A stretch of DNA of 64,000 nt. It comes from Rhizobium sp. BT03. Lineage in GTDB: Bacteria; Pseudomonadota; Alphaproteobacteria; Rhizobiales; Rhizobiaceae. Positions 1 through 8,063 of this stretch are shown here, piece after piece (the first letter of the stretch is position 1; every line of letters starts with the position of its first letter). A model generated the notes under the pieces. It had not been told where the DNA came from. It made no database searches and was given only the letters and a program-made list of their open reading frames with translations. The translations under genes and the position numbers were made by a program. The stretch is from assembly GCF_030053155.1 (NCBI RefSeq), contig NZ_CP125640.1:2170001-2234000 (forward strand), in the 5' to 3' direction.

Positions 1-1128
1 AAGCCGACGACGCCCTCGGTCTACGTGCTGCATGAAGGCTTCATCGGCGTCATCGGCGACGACGGCCTCGTCGAAACCAAATATACCGCCGTCGAGAAGG
101 AAGCCGTCATGCCGGCGAAATCCACCGGCGGCTGGCTTGGCATTACCGACAAATACTGGGCCGCGACGATCGTTCCGCCGCAGACGTCAGCCTATGAAGC
201 GCGCTTCTCGCATTTTGCCGATGGCCAGCCACGCTATCAGGCCGACTACAAGGACGATGCCTTCACCGTCGCGCCGGGCCAATCGATCGAGCTCAAGAAC
301 CTCGTCTTCGCCGGCGCCAAGGAAGTGCCTGTCATCGACGGCTACGAGGCCAGCTATTCGATCCCGAAGTTCGACCGGCTGATCGACTGGGGCTGGTTCT
401 ATTTCATCACCAAGCCGATGTTCAAGCTGATGGACTTCTTCTATCGCTTCTTCGGCAATTTCGGCGTGGCGATCCTGTGCACCACCATCGTCGTCAAGGC
501 GGCGTTCTTTCCGCTCGCCAGCAAGCAATATGCGTCGATGGCGAACATGAAGCGCATGCAGCCGAAGATGGAGGAGTTGAAGGCGAAATTCGCCGACGAC
601 CGCATGGGCCTGCAGCAGGCGACGATGCAGCTCTACAAGGAAGAGAAGATCAATCCGATCGCCGGCTGCTGGCCGGTGGCGCTGCAGATCCCGATCTTCT
701 TCTCGCTCTACAAGGTGATCTACATCACCATCGAAATGCGGCACGCGCCGTTCTTCGGCTGGATCAAGGACCTTTCCGCCCCCGATCCGACGACGATCGT
801 CAATCTGTTCGGCTTGCTGCCCTTCGAAGCGCCGACCATTCTGCATCTCGGCGTCTGGCCGCTGATCATGGGCGTCACCATGTTCGTGCAGATGCGCATG
901 AACCCGACGCCGCCCGATCCGACGCAGGCGATGATCTTCAACTGGATGCCGCTGGTGTTCATGTTCATGCTGGCAAGCTTCCCGGCCGGCCTCGTCATCT
1001 ACTGGGCCTGGAACAACACGCTCTCGGTCGCGCAGCAGTCGGTGATCATGAAGCGCCAAGGCGTCAAGGTCGAGCTCTTCGACAATCTGAAGGGCCTGTT
1101 CCGACGAAAAACGGCGCCGTCGAAATGA
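1..1128 (+). CDS. yidC: Membrane protein insertase YidC, 5'-truncated by the window edge
   Basis: YidC inserts and folds inner-membrane proteins, alone or with SecYEG. The reading frame is open from base 1, so the start lies upstream and about 375 codons remain. The fragment begins in the end of the periplasmic domain and carries the whole conserved 60 kDa inner-membrane domain: a hydrophobic segment around residues 155-180, the amphipathic cytoplasmic stretch after it ([14 protein letters not shown]), the [18 protein letters not shown] membrane segment and the final [12 protein letters not shown] segment. It ends in a basic tail. A strong hairpin terminator follows 32 bases after the stop. 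Assignment is by family motifs and is secure; only the N-terminus is unknown. Confidence 0.97.
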   Translation, partial: KPTTPSVYVLHEGFIGVIGDDGLVETKYTAVEKEAVMPAKSTGGWLGITDKYWAATIVPPQTSAYEARFSHFADGQPRYQADYKDDAFTVAPGQSIELKNLVFAGAKEVPVIDGYEASYSIPKFDRLIDWGWFYFITKPMFKLMDFFYRFFGNFGVAILCTTIVVKAAFFPLASKQYASMANMKRMQPKMEELKAKFADDRMGLQQATMQLYKEEKINPIAGCWPVALQIPIFFSLYKVIYITIEMRHAPFFGWIKDLSAPDPTTIVNLFGLLPFEAPTILHLGVWPLIMGVTMFVQMRMNPTPPDPTQAMIFNWMPLVFMFMLASFPAGLVIYWAWNNTLSVAQQSVIMKRQGVKVELFDNLKGLFRRKTAPSK

Positions 1129-1160
1129 CGCAGCTGCCTATTGCAGCAGGTTAATGTGCT

Positions 1161-1194
1161 ACAGAAAAGCCCCGCTCCGGCGGGGCTTTTCTGT
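1161..1194. terminator. Bidirectional hairpin terminator after yidC
   Basis: Perfect 15-base arms (1161-1175 and 1180-1194) enclose a four-base TCCG loop. The GC core is flanked by AAAA on the left and TTTT on the right, so it can act as an intrinsic terminator for yidC on the plus strand and for the convergent methyltransferase gene on the minus strand. Confidence 0.85.
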
Positions 1195-1231
1195 TCGTAT
1201 CGGTGAGCAATCACCCTGCACCGACGCGGCT

Positions 1232-1888
1232 TCAGGCAGCGCGCATGGAAAGCTCGATATCTTCGGAAAACGGCGTCGACATGTAACCGCGGCCAGGCGC
1301 GCGCACGTGGCCGAGGTATTCCGGGCAGGCGTCGGCATCGTCGGCGATGACAATCGCTCCCTGCCGGAGGCGACCTTCCAGGATGTGCAAAATCTCCAGA
1401 TAGAGCGGCTTTGCGCCGTCCATTAGGACCAGATCTATGCTGCCGGGAAGATCGGCGCCGAGGGTTTCAAGCGCATCGCCCTGCCGAAACTCGACGAGAT
1501 CGGCAAGCCCGGCCGCCGCAAGGTTATGCCGTGCTCTGGAGATCTTGTCGGGCTCGAACTCGGTGGTGATCAGCCGGCCGCCGCCGTTATCGCGTAATGC
1601 GGCGGCGAGATAGAGCGTGGAAATGCCGAACGACGTGCCGAACTCGACGATCTCACGTGCTCCACTGGCGCGTGCCAGCATATAGAGCAACTCGCCGGTC
1701 CGGCGCGACACGGGCAGCCACAGGTCCTTTATCAGGCCGTAGAAATTGCGGTATTCCGTCTTGCTGTGGAAGAGGCGATCCCGCTCCTCCTGCGACAGTG
1801 CCGCCAGGCCGGGGCTCGTCGCCTTGTCGGCCTCTTCGAACAAATGCTCGAGCAGCGGCGCGAGCGGTGCGGTCGTTAACGTGGTCAT
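1232..1888 (-). CDS. Class I SAM-dependent O-methyltransferase
   Basis: 218 residues, the usual length for the caffeoyl-CoA/catechol O-methyltransferase-like family (COG4122 type). The SAM-binding motif is seen as EFGTSFGISTLYLAAAL near residues 80-97, followed by an acidic residue ending the next strand (TTEFEPD) and a DLVLMDGAKPLY motif around residue 150. The substrate cannot be read from sequence; small phenolics or catechols are typical. It is divergently transcribed from a TetR regulator across an 89-base gap that holds an operator-like palindrome, so the regulator probably represses this gene. The pair sits between two housekeeping genes (yidC and engB) and looks like an accessory insertion. 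Confidence 0.8.
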   Translation of the reverse strand: MTTLTTAPLAPLLEHLFEEADKATSPGLAALSQEERDRLFHSKTEYRNFYGLIKDLWLPVSRRTGELLYMLARASGAREIVEFGTSFGISTLYLAAALRDNGGGRLITTEFEPDKISRARHNLAAAGLADLVEFRQGDALETLGADLPGSIDLVLMDGAKPLYLEILHILEGRLRQGAIVIADDADACPEYLGHVRAPGRGYMSTPFSEDIELSMRAA

Positions 1889-1933
1889 GGCAAATCCTTT
1901 GTCGAGAGCGTTGTTGTGCCGATCGAAAAAATA

Positions 1934-1960
1934 CGATTAATTCGTCGCATTCGCTAATCG
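1934..1960. promoter_or_regulatory. Candidate TetR operator
   Basis: CGATTA at 1934-1939 and TAATCG at 1955-1960 form an inverted repeat with 15 bases between, in the divergent gap between the methyltransferase and tetR-type genes. Position and AT-rich half-sites fit an autoregulatory operator. Inferred only from symmetry and context. Confidence 0.4.
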
Positions 1961-1977
1961 CATCCGGGAGCCTGGAA

Positions 1978-2610
1978 ATGGCCGATCGCCCAAGCTCTGA
2001 AATTTCCTCACGAAAACAGCCCAAACAGGCGCGGTCGAACGAGCTCGTTTCGGCCATTCTGCAGGCTGCTGTTCAGGTTTTGGCGCAGCAAGGCGCGCAC
2101 CGCTTCACCACCGCGCGCGTGGCTGAGAAAGCAGGTGTCAGCATTGGGTCGCTCTACCAATATTTTCCGAACAAGGCGGCGATCCTGTTTCGGCTGCAGA
2201 GCGACGAGTGGCGCGAGACCACCGGTCTTCTGAGTGAGATCCTCAACGACCGATCGGAGCCGCCGCTTCGCCGGGTGCGCAGATTGGTTCAGGCTTTTAT
2301 TCGCTCGGAGTGCGAAGAGGCCGCCGTCCGTGTGGCGCTCGGCGACGCCGCTCCGCTCTACAGGGATGCGCCGGAGGCCCGGGACGCGCGACAGGCTGGC
2401 GATCCGGTGATCGAGGCGTTCCTGAGGGAGGTGCTTCCCGCCCTCCCCGAGGCAGCCCGCGTGCTCGCCGGCGACGTTATGATGACAACGCTGACGACCG
2501 TCGGAAAGGATTTCTCCGAAAGACCGCGGAAGAGCGAAGATGTGGAAGCCTATTCGAAGGCAATGGCCGATATGCTGTGCGCCTACCTTGTCAGCCTGGG
2601 CGCACGATGA
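1978..2610 (+). CDS. TetR/AcrR family transcriptional regulator
   Basis: 210 residues when begun at the ATG at 1978, which has a GGGAG sequence about seven bases upstream. The frame is open much further upstream, but that extension runs antisense through the methyltransferase and is rejected. The N-terminal helix-turn-helix is clear: ILQAAVQVLAQQGAHRFTTA, then VAEKAGVSIGSLYQYFPNKAAI at about residues 45-66, the classic TetR recognition helix. The C-terminal ligand domain is not recognisable to a ligand class. It is divergent from an O-methyltransferase gene that is its likely target, so the ligand may be a small aromatic compound (inference). Confidence 0.9.
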   Translation: MADRPSSEISSRKQPKQARSNELVSAILQAAVQVLAQQGAHRFTTARVAEKAGVSIGSLYQYFPNKAAILFRLQSDEWRETTGLLSEILNDRSEPPLRRVRRLVQAFIRSECEEAAVRVALGDAAPLYRDAPEARDARQAGDPVIEAFLREVLPALPEAARVLAGDVMMTTLTTVGKDFSERPRKSEDVEAYSKAMADMLCAYLVSLGAR

Positions 2611-2732
2611 GACGCAGAGCCGTCGGCCGCAGGGACCGCAATGGGCTCTGTTAACCGCCTCAAAGCTTGACATCTCCCCTCAAAACCACGAAGCCCGGTG
2701 AAGAGACAGAACCCGGAGATTGCAGAGCCCGC

Positions 2733-3386
2733 ATGCCCGAAACCGAAAAGCCGCTCTTCGGCCACCCATGGATCTTCATCCGCGGCGTACCCTCGCTCAA
2801 TTTCCTGCCGCCGGAAGGGCCGCTTGAGGTGGCCTTCGCCGGCCGTTCCAATGTCGGCAAATCGTCGCTGATCAATGCGCTGGTCGGCCAGAAGGGGCTG
2901 GCGCGCACGTCGAACACGCCGGGGCGAACCCAGGAGCTCAATTATTTCGTCCCGGACGGCTATTCCGGCGAAAGCGGCGACATGCCGCCGATGGCGATCG
3001 TCGACATGCCGGGCTACGGTTATGCGCAAGCGCCGAAGGAGCAGGTCGACAAGTGGACCAAGCTGGTTTTCGACTATCTGCGCGGCCGCGCGACGCTGAA
3101 GCGCGTCTATGTGCTGATCGACAGCCGCCACGGCATCAAGAAGAACGACGACGACGTGCTCGATCTGCTCGACAAGGCGGCCGTCTCCTATCAGATCGTG
3201 CTGACCAAGACCGACAAGATCAAGGCGCCGGCCGTGCCGAAGCTGCTTGCCGAGACCGCGGAAAAGATCCGCAAGCGCCCGGCCGCCTATCCCGGCGTGC
3301 TGTCCACCTCCTCGGAAAAGGGCGACGGGCTGGACGATCTGCGCCAGGCGATCGGCGAAACCGTCGGCGTCGCCCGCTGGAAATAG
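2733..3386 (+). CDS. engB: Ribosome biogenesis GTP-binding protein EngB (YihA/YsxC)
   Basis: TrmE-Era-EngA-EngB-Septin type GTPase needed for large-subunit ribosome assembly. G1 is GRSNVGKSS (about residues 36-44), G2/G3 appear as NTPGRTQ and VDMPGYGYA, and G4 as TKTD near residue 160. The frame is open from a TTG at 2667, but the ATG at 2733 gives 217 residues, the usual rhizobial length; a GGAG lies 14 bases upstream of it. In related genera I recall engB between yidC and argB. Here it is separated from yidC by the methyltransferase/TetR pair and from argB by 4.7 kb of accessory genes. Confidence 0.95.
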   Translation: MPETEKPLFGHPWIFIRGVPSLNFLPPEGPLEVAFAGRSNVGKSSLINALVGQKGLARTSNTPGRTQELNYFVPDGYSGESGDMPPMAIVDMPGYGYAQAPKEQVDKWTKLVFDYLRGRATLKRVYVLIDSRHGIKKNDDDVLDLLDKAAVSYQIVLTKTDKIKAPAVPKLLAETAEKIRKRPAAYPGVLSTSSEKGDGLDDLRQAIGETVGVARWK

Positions 3387-3575
3387 AGCGGCGCTAGATG
3401 CGCTCAGCGCTCGCCGATAGCTGCGGCAATGTTCGGCGACGCGCGAATCCGGCCAGTTCCGAAGCTCCTTCCCACATTTTCGGATCCGCGGCTTTTCAGT
3501 CGGCCGAGTCCCATTTGGTGCAAAGGCCACCGACGCATCCGAAGGTTGAATCGACCAGCCATGAAAAACTAACGG

Positions 3576-3604
3576 TTGACGACGCGGGTCCTTTGCGCTA
3601 CATG
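3576..3604 (+). promoter_or_regulatory. Candidate sigma-70 promoter in the 360-base gap before cspA
   Basis: The gap 3387-3746 has no convincing gene; an 83-codon frame at 3398 lacks a ribosome site and recognisable features. TTGACG (3576-3581) and TACATG (3599-3604) are 17 bases apart. This would give a leader of roughly 135 bases before the cold-shock start codon. Long structured leaders are common for cspA-type genes, so this is plausible but unproven. Confidence 0.4.
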
Positions 3605-3746
3605 ACAACTATCGAATTTTGCTTGCTGGCTTGGTTATCGCGCGATTAGCACCGCGGCCTGAACGAACTTCCTTTCAAAAATCGCTATCACCATCCGTAT
3701 CGCCCTGGCGCTGCGGTTCTTCAATATTGCTATGAAAGGGTTCATC

Positions 3747-3956
3747 ATGACCACTGGCACCGTTAAATGGTTCAATTCCACCAAGGGCTTCGGCTTCATT
3801 CAGCCTGACAATGGCGGCGCTGACGCGTTCGTTCACATCTCCGCCGTCGAGCGCGCCGGAATGCGCGAACTCGTCGAAGGCCAGAAGATCGGCTTCGATC
3901 TCGAGCGTGACAACAAGTCGGGCAAGATGTCCGCTTGCAATCTCCAGAACGCTTAA
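3747..3956 (+). CDS. cspA: Cold-shock domain protein, CspA family
   Basis: 69 residues forming a single cold-shock domain that binds single-stranded RNA or DNA. RNP1 is KGFGFI and RNP2 is DAFVHIS, preceded by the usual GTVKWFN start. The ATG at 3747 is chosen because AAAGGG lies about seven bases upstream; an ATG at 3732 would add five residues absent from the family. It is a single-gene unit: candidate promoter with a long leader upstream and an intrinsic terminator about 60 bases downstream. Rhizobia have several csp paralogues, so which numbered copy this is cannot be told. Confidence 0.93.
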   Translation: MTTGTVKWFNSTKGFGFIQPDNGGADAFVHISAVERAGMRELVEGQKIGFDLERDNKSGKMSACNLQNA

Positions 3957-4019
3957 CTCGATATCTGCTTTCCTTTGACCACGGATGTACTGGCACTGCC
4001 GGAAGCACGTTATCCATGC

Positions 4020-4050
4020 AAGGCCAGGCGAACTGCCTGGCCTTTTTGTT
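4020..4050 (+). terminator. Intrinsic terminator of cspA
   Basis: Ten-base arms AAGGCCAGGC (4020-4029) and GCCTGGCCTT (4035-4044) with a five-base loop, followed by a T-rich run to 4050. A textbook rho-independent terminator. Confidence 0.9.
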
Positions 4051-4087
4051 TTCTCTCGCCCATCGAACTCTTAGTATCGGACCCGAC

Positions 4088-4312
4088 ATGACAGAGACAT
4101 ACAGCAAATCCCGCCAGCGGGCGGAGATTGCCTTCGGCAACGTCCAGAGCCAGTTCTTTGCAAAGAACAAGGCGGCCGAGGAACTCGAATCCGACGTCCA
4201 ATCGCAACAGGCAAAGACCTTGCGGCTTCGCGAGGCGCGGCTTTCCAGGGAACGCAACGACCGGGCAGCAACAACGGCCGCGCTCGTTGCAAAACGCACC
4301 CGGGCCGGCTGA
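4088..4312 (+). CDS. Small conserved-looking protein of unknown function, coiled-coil type
   Basis: 74 residues from the ATG at 4088. Highly charged and Ala/Glu/Arg rich (AEIAFGNVQSQFFAKNKAAEELESD, shown here only as the helical core), predicted almost wholly helical, with no signal peptide or membrane segment. I recall near-identical short proteins in Rhizobium and Sinorhizobium, but no function. It starts 38 bases after the cspA terminator and ends 44 bases before another small gene in the same direction, so the two may be co-transcribed. The longer frame starting at 3935 overlaps the terminator and is less likely. Confidence 0.65.
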   Translation: MTETYSKSRQRAEIAFGNVQSQFFAKNKAAEELESDVQSQQAKTLRLREARLSRERNDRAATTAALVAKRTRAG

Positions 4313-4356
4313 CCTCACACTGCGCTCACCGTGAACTCATCCTGAAGGAAGCTTGA

Positions 4357-4632
4357 ATGGCGGACGATATCAAGGAACTCCAGTCGATCAATACGGCTTG
4401 GCAGATCGCCATTCAGGAGATTCTCCGAATGGTTATCAGGGACATGTATCATGGTGGCGGCGAGGCTTCGTTCAGGACGCACATCAAGCGTATCGAAGAG
4501 GCAGCGGTGGACAGCATCTACACGGACTTGCGGCTGCGCGGCACGGATGAATGGACGGAGGTCCTGGTCAAGGAACGGGCGAGCAATTTCGTGACGACGC
4601 TGCTGACCTCGTTTACCTATGACCGGGCATAG
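4357..4632 (+). CDS. Conserved hypothetical protein
   Basis: 91 residues with a good ribosome site (GAAGGAAG just upstream of the ATG at 4357). No domain is recognised; the composition is that of a soluble, mostly helical protein, with NTAWQIAIQEILRMVIRDMY near the start and KERASNFVTTLLTSF near the end. It lies downstream of a 74-residue gene and 160 bases before a HisKA_2 sensor kinase, all in the same direction. No role is proposed. Confidence 0.65.
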   Translation: MADDIKELQSINTAWQIAIQEILRMVIRDMYHGGGEASFRTHIKRIEEAAVDSIYTDLRLRGTDEWTEVLVKERASNFVTTLLTSFTYDRA

Positions 4633-4792
4633 CCTTGCCGGGTTTGGCCCCACGGGTTCGGATGCTTATCATCGCATAATGAAACTGCTTGCGTAAGCGG
4701 ATCAGCGGCGATTGCACTTGCGTCCCCGCAGTATTTGAAGCAACCCTCCATCCCAGGCGGTGCAATAGCAGTCCGCGTGCGCGAGTAATGAG

Positions 4793-5869
4793 ATGACCGA
4801 TAGCAAAGACCAGCCGCTGTCGCCGGAAGGCGTCGGCAACCTGCCCCATCTGGCCGAAGCCCTTGACGACGATCGGTTTCGACACTTTCTCGATCACGTC
4901 CCTTTTGCCGTGGCCGTCTCCGAACTCGGCGACCGCGAGGCGCTGATCTATGTCAATCTCGAATTCGAACGGCTGACGGCGCTGAGCGCAAAGCAGGTCG
5001 AGGGAAAGACCTGGTCCGAGATCGAATTGAATTCCACCGCCATTTCGGGAGGAGCGACGCTCACGGCCGCCGTGACCTCTGCCGAGGAGTATATTGGCGC
5101 GTTCTCGCTGGTGGCCGAACCCGAGAGCACTGCCATTATCGATGTCTGGTCGAATACCATCGTCAACGATGATGATACCCCGCTGTTCCGATTGGTGGCC
5201 TTTGCGGCGCGCAATGAGGCGGCGGCCGATCAAAGCTTCGGTGAACTGCTGACGGAGAAGGATGTCCTTCTGCGCGAACTTCAGCATCGCGTGAAGAACA
5301 ATCTTCAGATGATCACAGCGCTGATCCGGATGGAGGCACGCAATGCGCAACAGAGCGAGGAAAGCGAAAGGTTTGCACGGCTTGCCGGGCGGATTGAGGC
5401 CCTGGCGCTGCTGTATCGCTCGCTGTCGGACGAAGAGAAAGGTGCCACAGTCGATCTTGGAACCTATGTGAGCCAGATTGCCGCCTCGGTGATGGCGGCT
5501 CACGCCGTGGAAGGGATCCGGCTGGACATGAAGGTCGACACCTGGCCGGTTTCGGTCGATGTCGCGATGCCCGCCGGCTTGGTCATCAACGAACTGCTCA
5601 CCAATACGCTCAAACATGCCTTTGTGGGACGTGATGGCGGAGAAATCACGCTCCGTTGTGTCGTCAGCGATACAGGGTGCAGGATCACCGTCGCCGATAA
5701 CGGGGTCGGGCTTCCTCAAGATGTGACTTGGCCGCACCCGGGTAAACTAAGCGCAATGATCGTACAGTCGCTGAAACAGAACGCCCGCGCCAAGGTCGAA
5801 GTCACCTCGTCTCCCGACGCCGGCGTGAGTGTCTCGCTCGTTTTCCCAATAGCCGAAGCGAGCCGATAG
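4793..5869 (+). CDS. Soluble sensor histidine kinase, PAS + HisKA_2 + HATPase
   Basis: 358 residues, no membrane segments, hence a cytoplasmic sensor. A PAS-like domain spans about residues 25-150 (DHVPFAVAVSELGDREALIY, NLEFERLTALSAKQVEGKT). The phosphoacceptor block ELQHRVKNNLQM at about 160-171 is the HisKA_2 signature, and the ATPase N-box (NELLTNTLKHAF, about 265) and G-box (DNGVGLP, about 302) follow. Kinases of the HWE/HisKA_2 class feed light, redox or general stress signals in alphaproteobacteria. No response regulator gene is adjacent. It converges on the sigma/anti-sigma/fasciclin operon, but nothing in the sequence shows a functional tie. Confidence 0.88.
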   Translation: MTDSKDQPLSPEGVGNLPHLAEALDDDRFRHFLDHVPFAVAVSELGDREALIYVNLEFERLTALSAKQVEGKTWSEIELNSTAISGGATLTAAVTSAEEYIGAFSLVAEPESTAIIDVWSNTIVNDDDTPLFRLVAFAARNEAAADQSFGELLTEKDVLLRELQHRVKNNLQMITALIRMEARNAQQSEESERFARLAGRIEALALLYRSLSDEEKGATVDLGTYVSQIAASVMAAHAVEGIRLDMKVDTWPVSVDVAMPAGLVINELLTNTLKHAFVGRDGGEITLRCVVSDTGCRITVADNGVGLPQDVTWPHPGKLSAMIVQSLKQNARAKVEVTSSPDAGVSVSLVFPIAEASR

Positions 5870-5925
5870 CCTCATCGCGGGAAAACTGGTCGGAAATCAC
5901 AAGGCAAGTCATTCTCATCTACTTT

Positions 5926-5949
5926 CGGGGCGCCCCGAGGAGCGCCCCG
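5926..5949. terminator. Hairpin between convergent kinase and fasciclin genes
   Basis: Eight-base arms CGGGGCGC (5926-5933) and GCGCCCCG (5942-5949) with an eight-base loop in the convergent gap. No T-run follows on either strand, so termination is only possible, not shown. Confidence 0.35.
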
Positions 5950-5971
5950 GGCCCTGCCAAGATGGGCGGGC

Positions 5972-6526
5972 TTACATCTTCGGCAGCAGCACCTTGTCGA
6001 CGACGTGAATGACGCCGTTCGACTGTTTGACGTCGGCGATCGTCACATGCGAGACGCCGCCGTTTTCGTCGGTCAGGGTGATCTTGCCCATGCTTTCCTT
6101 GGCTTTCAGCACGCAGCCGCCGACGGTCTTGATGTCGTGCTCACCGCCGTCATCCTTGATCATCTTGGCAACCGTCTTGGCCATCGCGTCGGCGGCAACG
6201 ACATGGCAGGTCAGAACCTTGGTGAGCGTCGCCTTGTTTTCCGGCTTCAGCAGCGTCTCGACGGTGCCCTTCGGCAAGGCGGCGAAAGCTTCGTTGGTCG
6301 GCGCAAAGACGGTGAAGGGGCCCTTGCCCTCGAGCGTGCCGACCAGGCCCGCCGCCTTGACGGCTGCGACCAGCGTCGTGTGATCCTTGGAATTCACGGC
6401 GTTTTCGATGATGTTCTTGGTGGCGAACATCGCCGCACCGCCGACATCAGGGTTCTTGGCGGCGGCAAAGGCGACGGCGGACAGGGCGGTGGCGAGCGCG
6501 AAGCCGCGCAATAGGGACTTGATCAT
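5972..6526 (-). CDS. Secreted fasciclin (FAS1) domain protein
   Basis: 184 residues from the ATG at 6526, which has GAGGAGA just upstream. A signal peptide is clear (MIKSLLRGFALATALSAVAFAAA), so the product is exported. One FAS1 domain fills the rest: NIIENAVNSKDHTTLVAAVKAAGL, the FTVFAPTNEAFAALP box at about residues 78-92, and the closing SNGVIHVVDKVLLP motif. FAS1 proteins act in adhesion or surface interaction; the rhizobial relative Nex18 is symbiosis-induced (from memory). It lies 138 bases downstream of an RskA-like anti-sigma gene and an ECF sigma gene on the same strand. Mycobacterial SigK-RskA control the FAS1 proteins MPT70 and MPT83, so this gene is probably a target of the adjacent sigma factor. 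Confidence 0.9.
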   Translation of the reverse strand: MIKSLLRGFALATALSAVAFAAAKNPDVGGAAMFATKNIIENAVNSKDHTTLVAAVKAAGLVGTLEGKGPFTVFAPTNEAFAALPKGTVETLLKPENKATLTKVLTCHVVAADAMAKTVAKMIKDDGGEHDIKTVGGCVLKAKESMGKITLTDENGGVSHVTIADVKQSNGVIHVVDKVLLPKM

Positions 6527-6664
6527 GATTTTCTCCTCACCGGACACCATCCGCGGGCCTTATGCCTGAGCGTCGTCCGGACATTTCGAACTACGGAGGT
6601 TCGCGCCGAAGAGTTTCAGGCGGGAGAATGATTTTATGCGGCGCCGATTACGACCGGCGCCCGA

Positions 6665-7384
6665 TCATGGCCGGCGTAAAGCGCCGCTTGCGATCACCGG
6701 ACCGGTCGCCTGGCCGGTCGGCGAGCCGCCGAAGGGTTCGAGGCTGACGGCAAGCGTTGCGCCGTCGGCGAGATGGCCGCGCAGATCGGCGGGAATGACG
6801 AGTTCGCCGCTCTCGCCCGGCTGGAAGACGCCGAGCGATTTCGGCAGGCCGCTGCCGGGCACCAGCCAGAGTTCCAGCGACTTCTCTTCCGGCTTGCCGG
6901 CGGCGACCGGCACGATCTTCAGCCGGCCGCTCTGCAGTTCATAAGAGGCAAGAAGATTGATGGCGCTGTTCTGGCCGGAAAGTGAGGCGACGAGCGGTGT
7001 CGGCCCCTGCGGCTCAGGCACCACGCCGGAGGCGAAGATGACGGCGCTGACGGCGACGACGATGCAGGCAAAGCTCAGCGAGCGCCAGAAAACCGCCGAA
7101 TTCCAGAGCCCTTGCGAAAAGGATGCAGGTTTTTCAGCATCGCCGAACAGCCGCGCCTCGATCCGCTTGAAGGTTTCCCGGCTTGGCGCGGCGGTTTCAT
7201 ACTCGTCATTGAAGGCGGAAAGGTTGGTTTCCCAGCGGCTGACGATGGCGGCGAAGGGCCGATCGTGGCGCATGCGCTCTTCCACCACCCGCCGGTCCTG
7301 CAGCGACAGGACGCCAAGCACATATTCGCCGGCGAGAACCTCGTCGCGGGAGCGGTCTCCCTTGCTTTTGTCGGGCGATGTCAT
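6665..7384 (-). CDS. RskA-type transmembrane anti-sigma factor
   Basis: 239 residues from the ATG at 7384, whose ATGA overlaps the stop of the upstream sigma gene, indicating translational coupling. The N-terminal half (DEVLAGEYVLGVLSLQDRR and the following helices) is the sigma-binding anti-sigma domain. A single membrane segment lies near residues 105-127 (FWRSLSFACIVVAVSAVIFA). The C-terminal half has the RskA pattern: LELWLVPGSGLPKSLGVF, then AVSLEPFGGSPTGQATGPV. It should hold the ECF sigma factor at the membrane until an extracytoplasmic signal causes release, in mycobacteria by regulated proteolysis. The signal is unknown. Confidence 0.88.
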   Translation of the reverse strand: MTSPDKSKGDRSRDEVLAGEYVLGVLSLQDRRVVEERMRHDRPFAAIVSRWETNLSAFNDEYETAAPSRETFKRIEARLFGDAEKPASFSQGLWNSAVFWRSLSFACIVVAVSAVIFASGVVPEPQGPTPLVASLSGQNSAINLLASYELQSGRLKIVPVAAGKPEEKSLELWLVPGSGLPKSLGVFQPGESGELVIPADLRGHLADGATLAVSLEPFGGSPTGQATGPVIASGALRRP

Positions 7385-7932
7385 CGTTCCAAGCACTCTC
7401 TCAGTTTCAACAGGCTGCGCCTGAGCCAGGTCCGCATCGTGTTCAGCGGCACACCAAACTGATCGGCCAGTTCCTGATAGCTCAGCCCTTCGACATAAGC
7501 CCGTTTCACCGCGACCGCACGATCAGCTTCCAACTCTTCCATGCAGGTGTCAATCCGCCTTCCTTCATCCTTCGTCACCGTCTGCATTTCCGGGTCGGGT
7601 GCGGCGTCGGCAAGATCGTAGGCGCTGTCCAATTCGTCGGCGACAGGCTTGCGCGTCCTCAAGATATCGATCGACCGGTTGCGGGCAATCGCCGAAAGCC
7701 AGGCCGAGGACGAACCGGTGGCTGCCTGGAAACTTCCGGCCCTTTGCCAGATGCTGATATAGACTTCCTGCAGGGCTTCTTCGGCTTCCGTGCGATCCTT
7801 CAAGATACGCAGGCAGATGGCGAAAAGTTTCGGTCCGGTCTGATTGTAAAGGGCAACAAAGGCCCTGCGGTCGCCGAGCGCGACGCGGCCGATCAGGTCT
7901 GCAATCTCATCGCCTTGCATGCCGTTCCTCAT
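7381..7932 (-). CDS. ECF sigma factor, SigK-like by context
   Basis: 183 residues from the ATG at 7932 (a second ATG lies four codons on). Region 2 is [20 protein letters not shown] with the core [14 protein letters not shown], and region 4 is [21 protein letters not shown] followed by [11 protein letters not shown]. The frame is open 60 codons upstream, across the argB promoter gap; that extension is rejected. It is first in an operon with an RskA-like anti-sigma gene (4-base overlap) and a FAS1 gene. It directs RNA polymerase to its own regulon and is probably autoregulated from the 131-base gap shared with argB. It is not the general stress factor EcfG, which is paired with NepR and PhyR, absent here. 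Confidence 0.9.
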   Translation of the reverse strand: MRNGMQGDEIADLIGRVALGDRRAFVALYNQTGPKLFAICLRILKDRTEAEEALQEVYISIWQRAGSFQAATGSSSAWLSAIARNRSIDILRTRKPVADELDSAYDLADAAPDPEMQTVTKDEGRRIDTCMEELEADRAVAVKRAYVEGLSYQELADQFGVPLNTMRTWLRRSLLKLRECLER

Positions 7933-8063
7933 ATCACGCTTGCATGCGCCGGACGCGAAACACCACCGGCTCCGGGCCAGATACGAAAAACTATTGCCCT
8001 CTGGATTATTCCCTCTGTCGGAAACTTGCGATAAAAGGCCGCGAACAATTCCGCGGGGTCCCC

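Noticed and set aside
2667..2732. Upstream TTG start for engB
   Set aside because: It would add 22 residues absent from the family; the ATG at 2733 gives the usual 217-residue protein.
3398..3649. 83-codon frame upstream of cspA
   Set aside because: No ribosome site or recognised features, and it covers the candidate cspA promoter.
7381..7932. General stress sigma factor EcfG
   Set aside because: EcfG is encoded with NepR and PhyR; here the partner is an RskA-type membrane anti-sigma factor, and no EcfG-type GGAAC promoter was found nearby.
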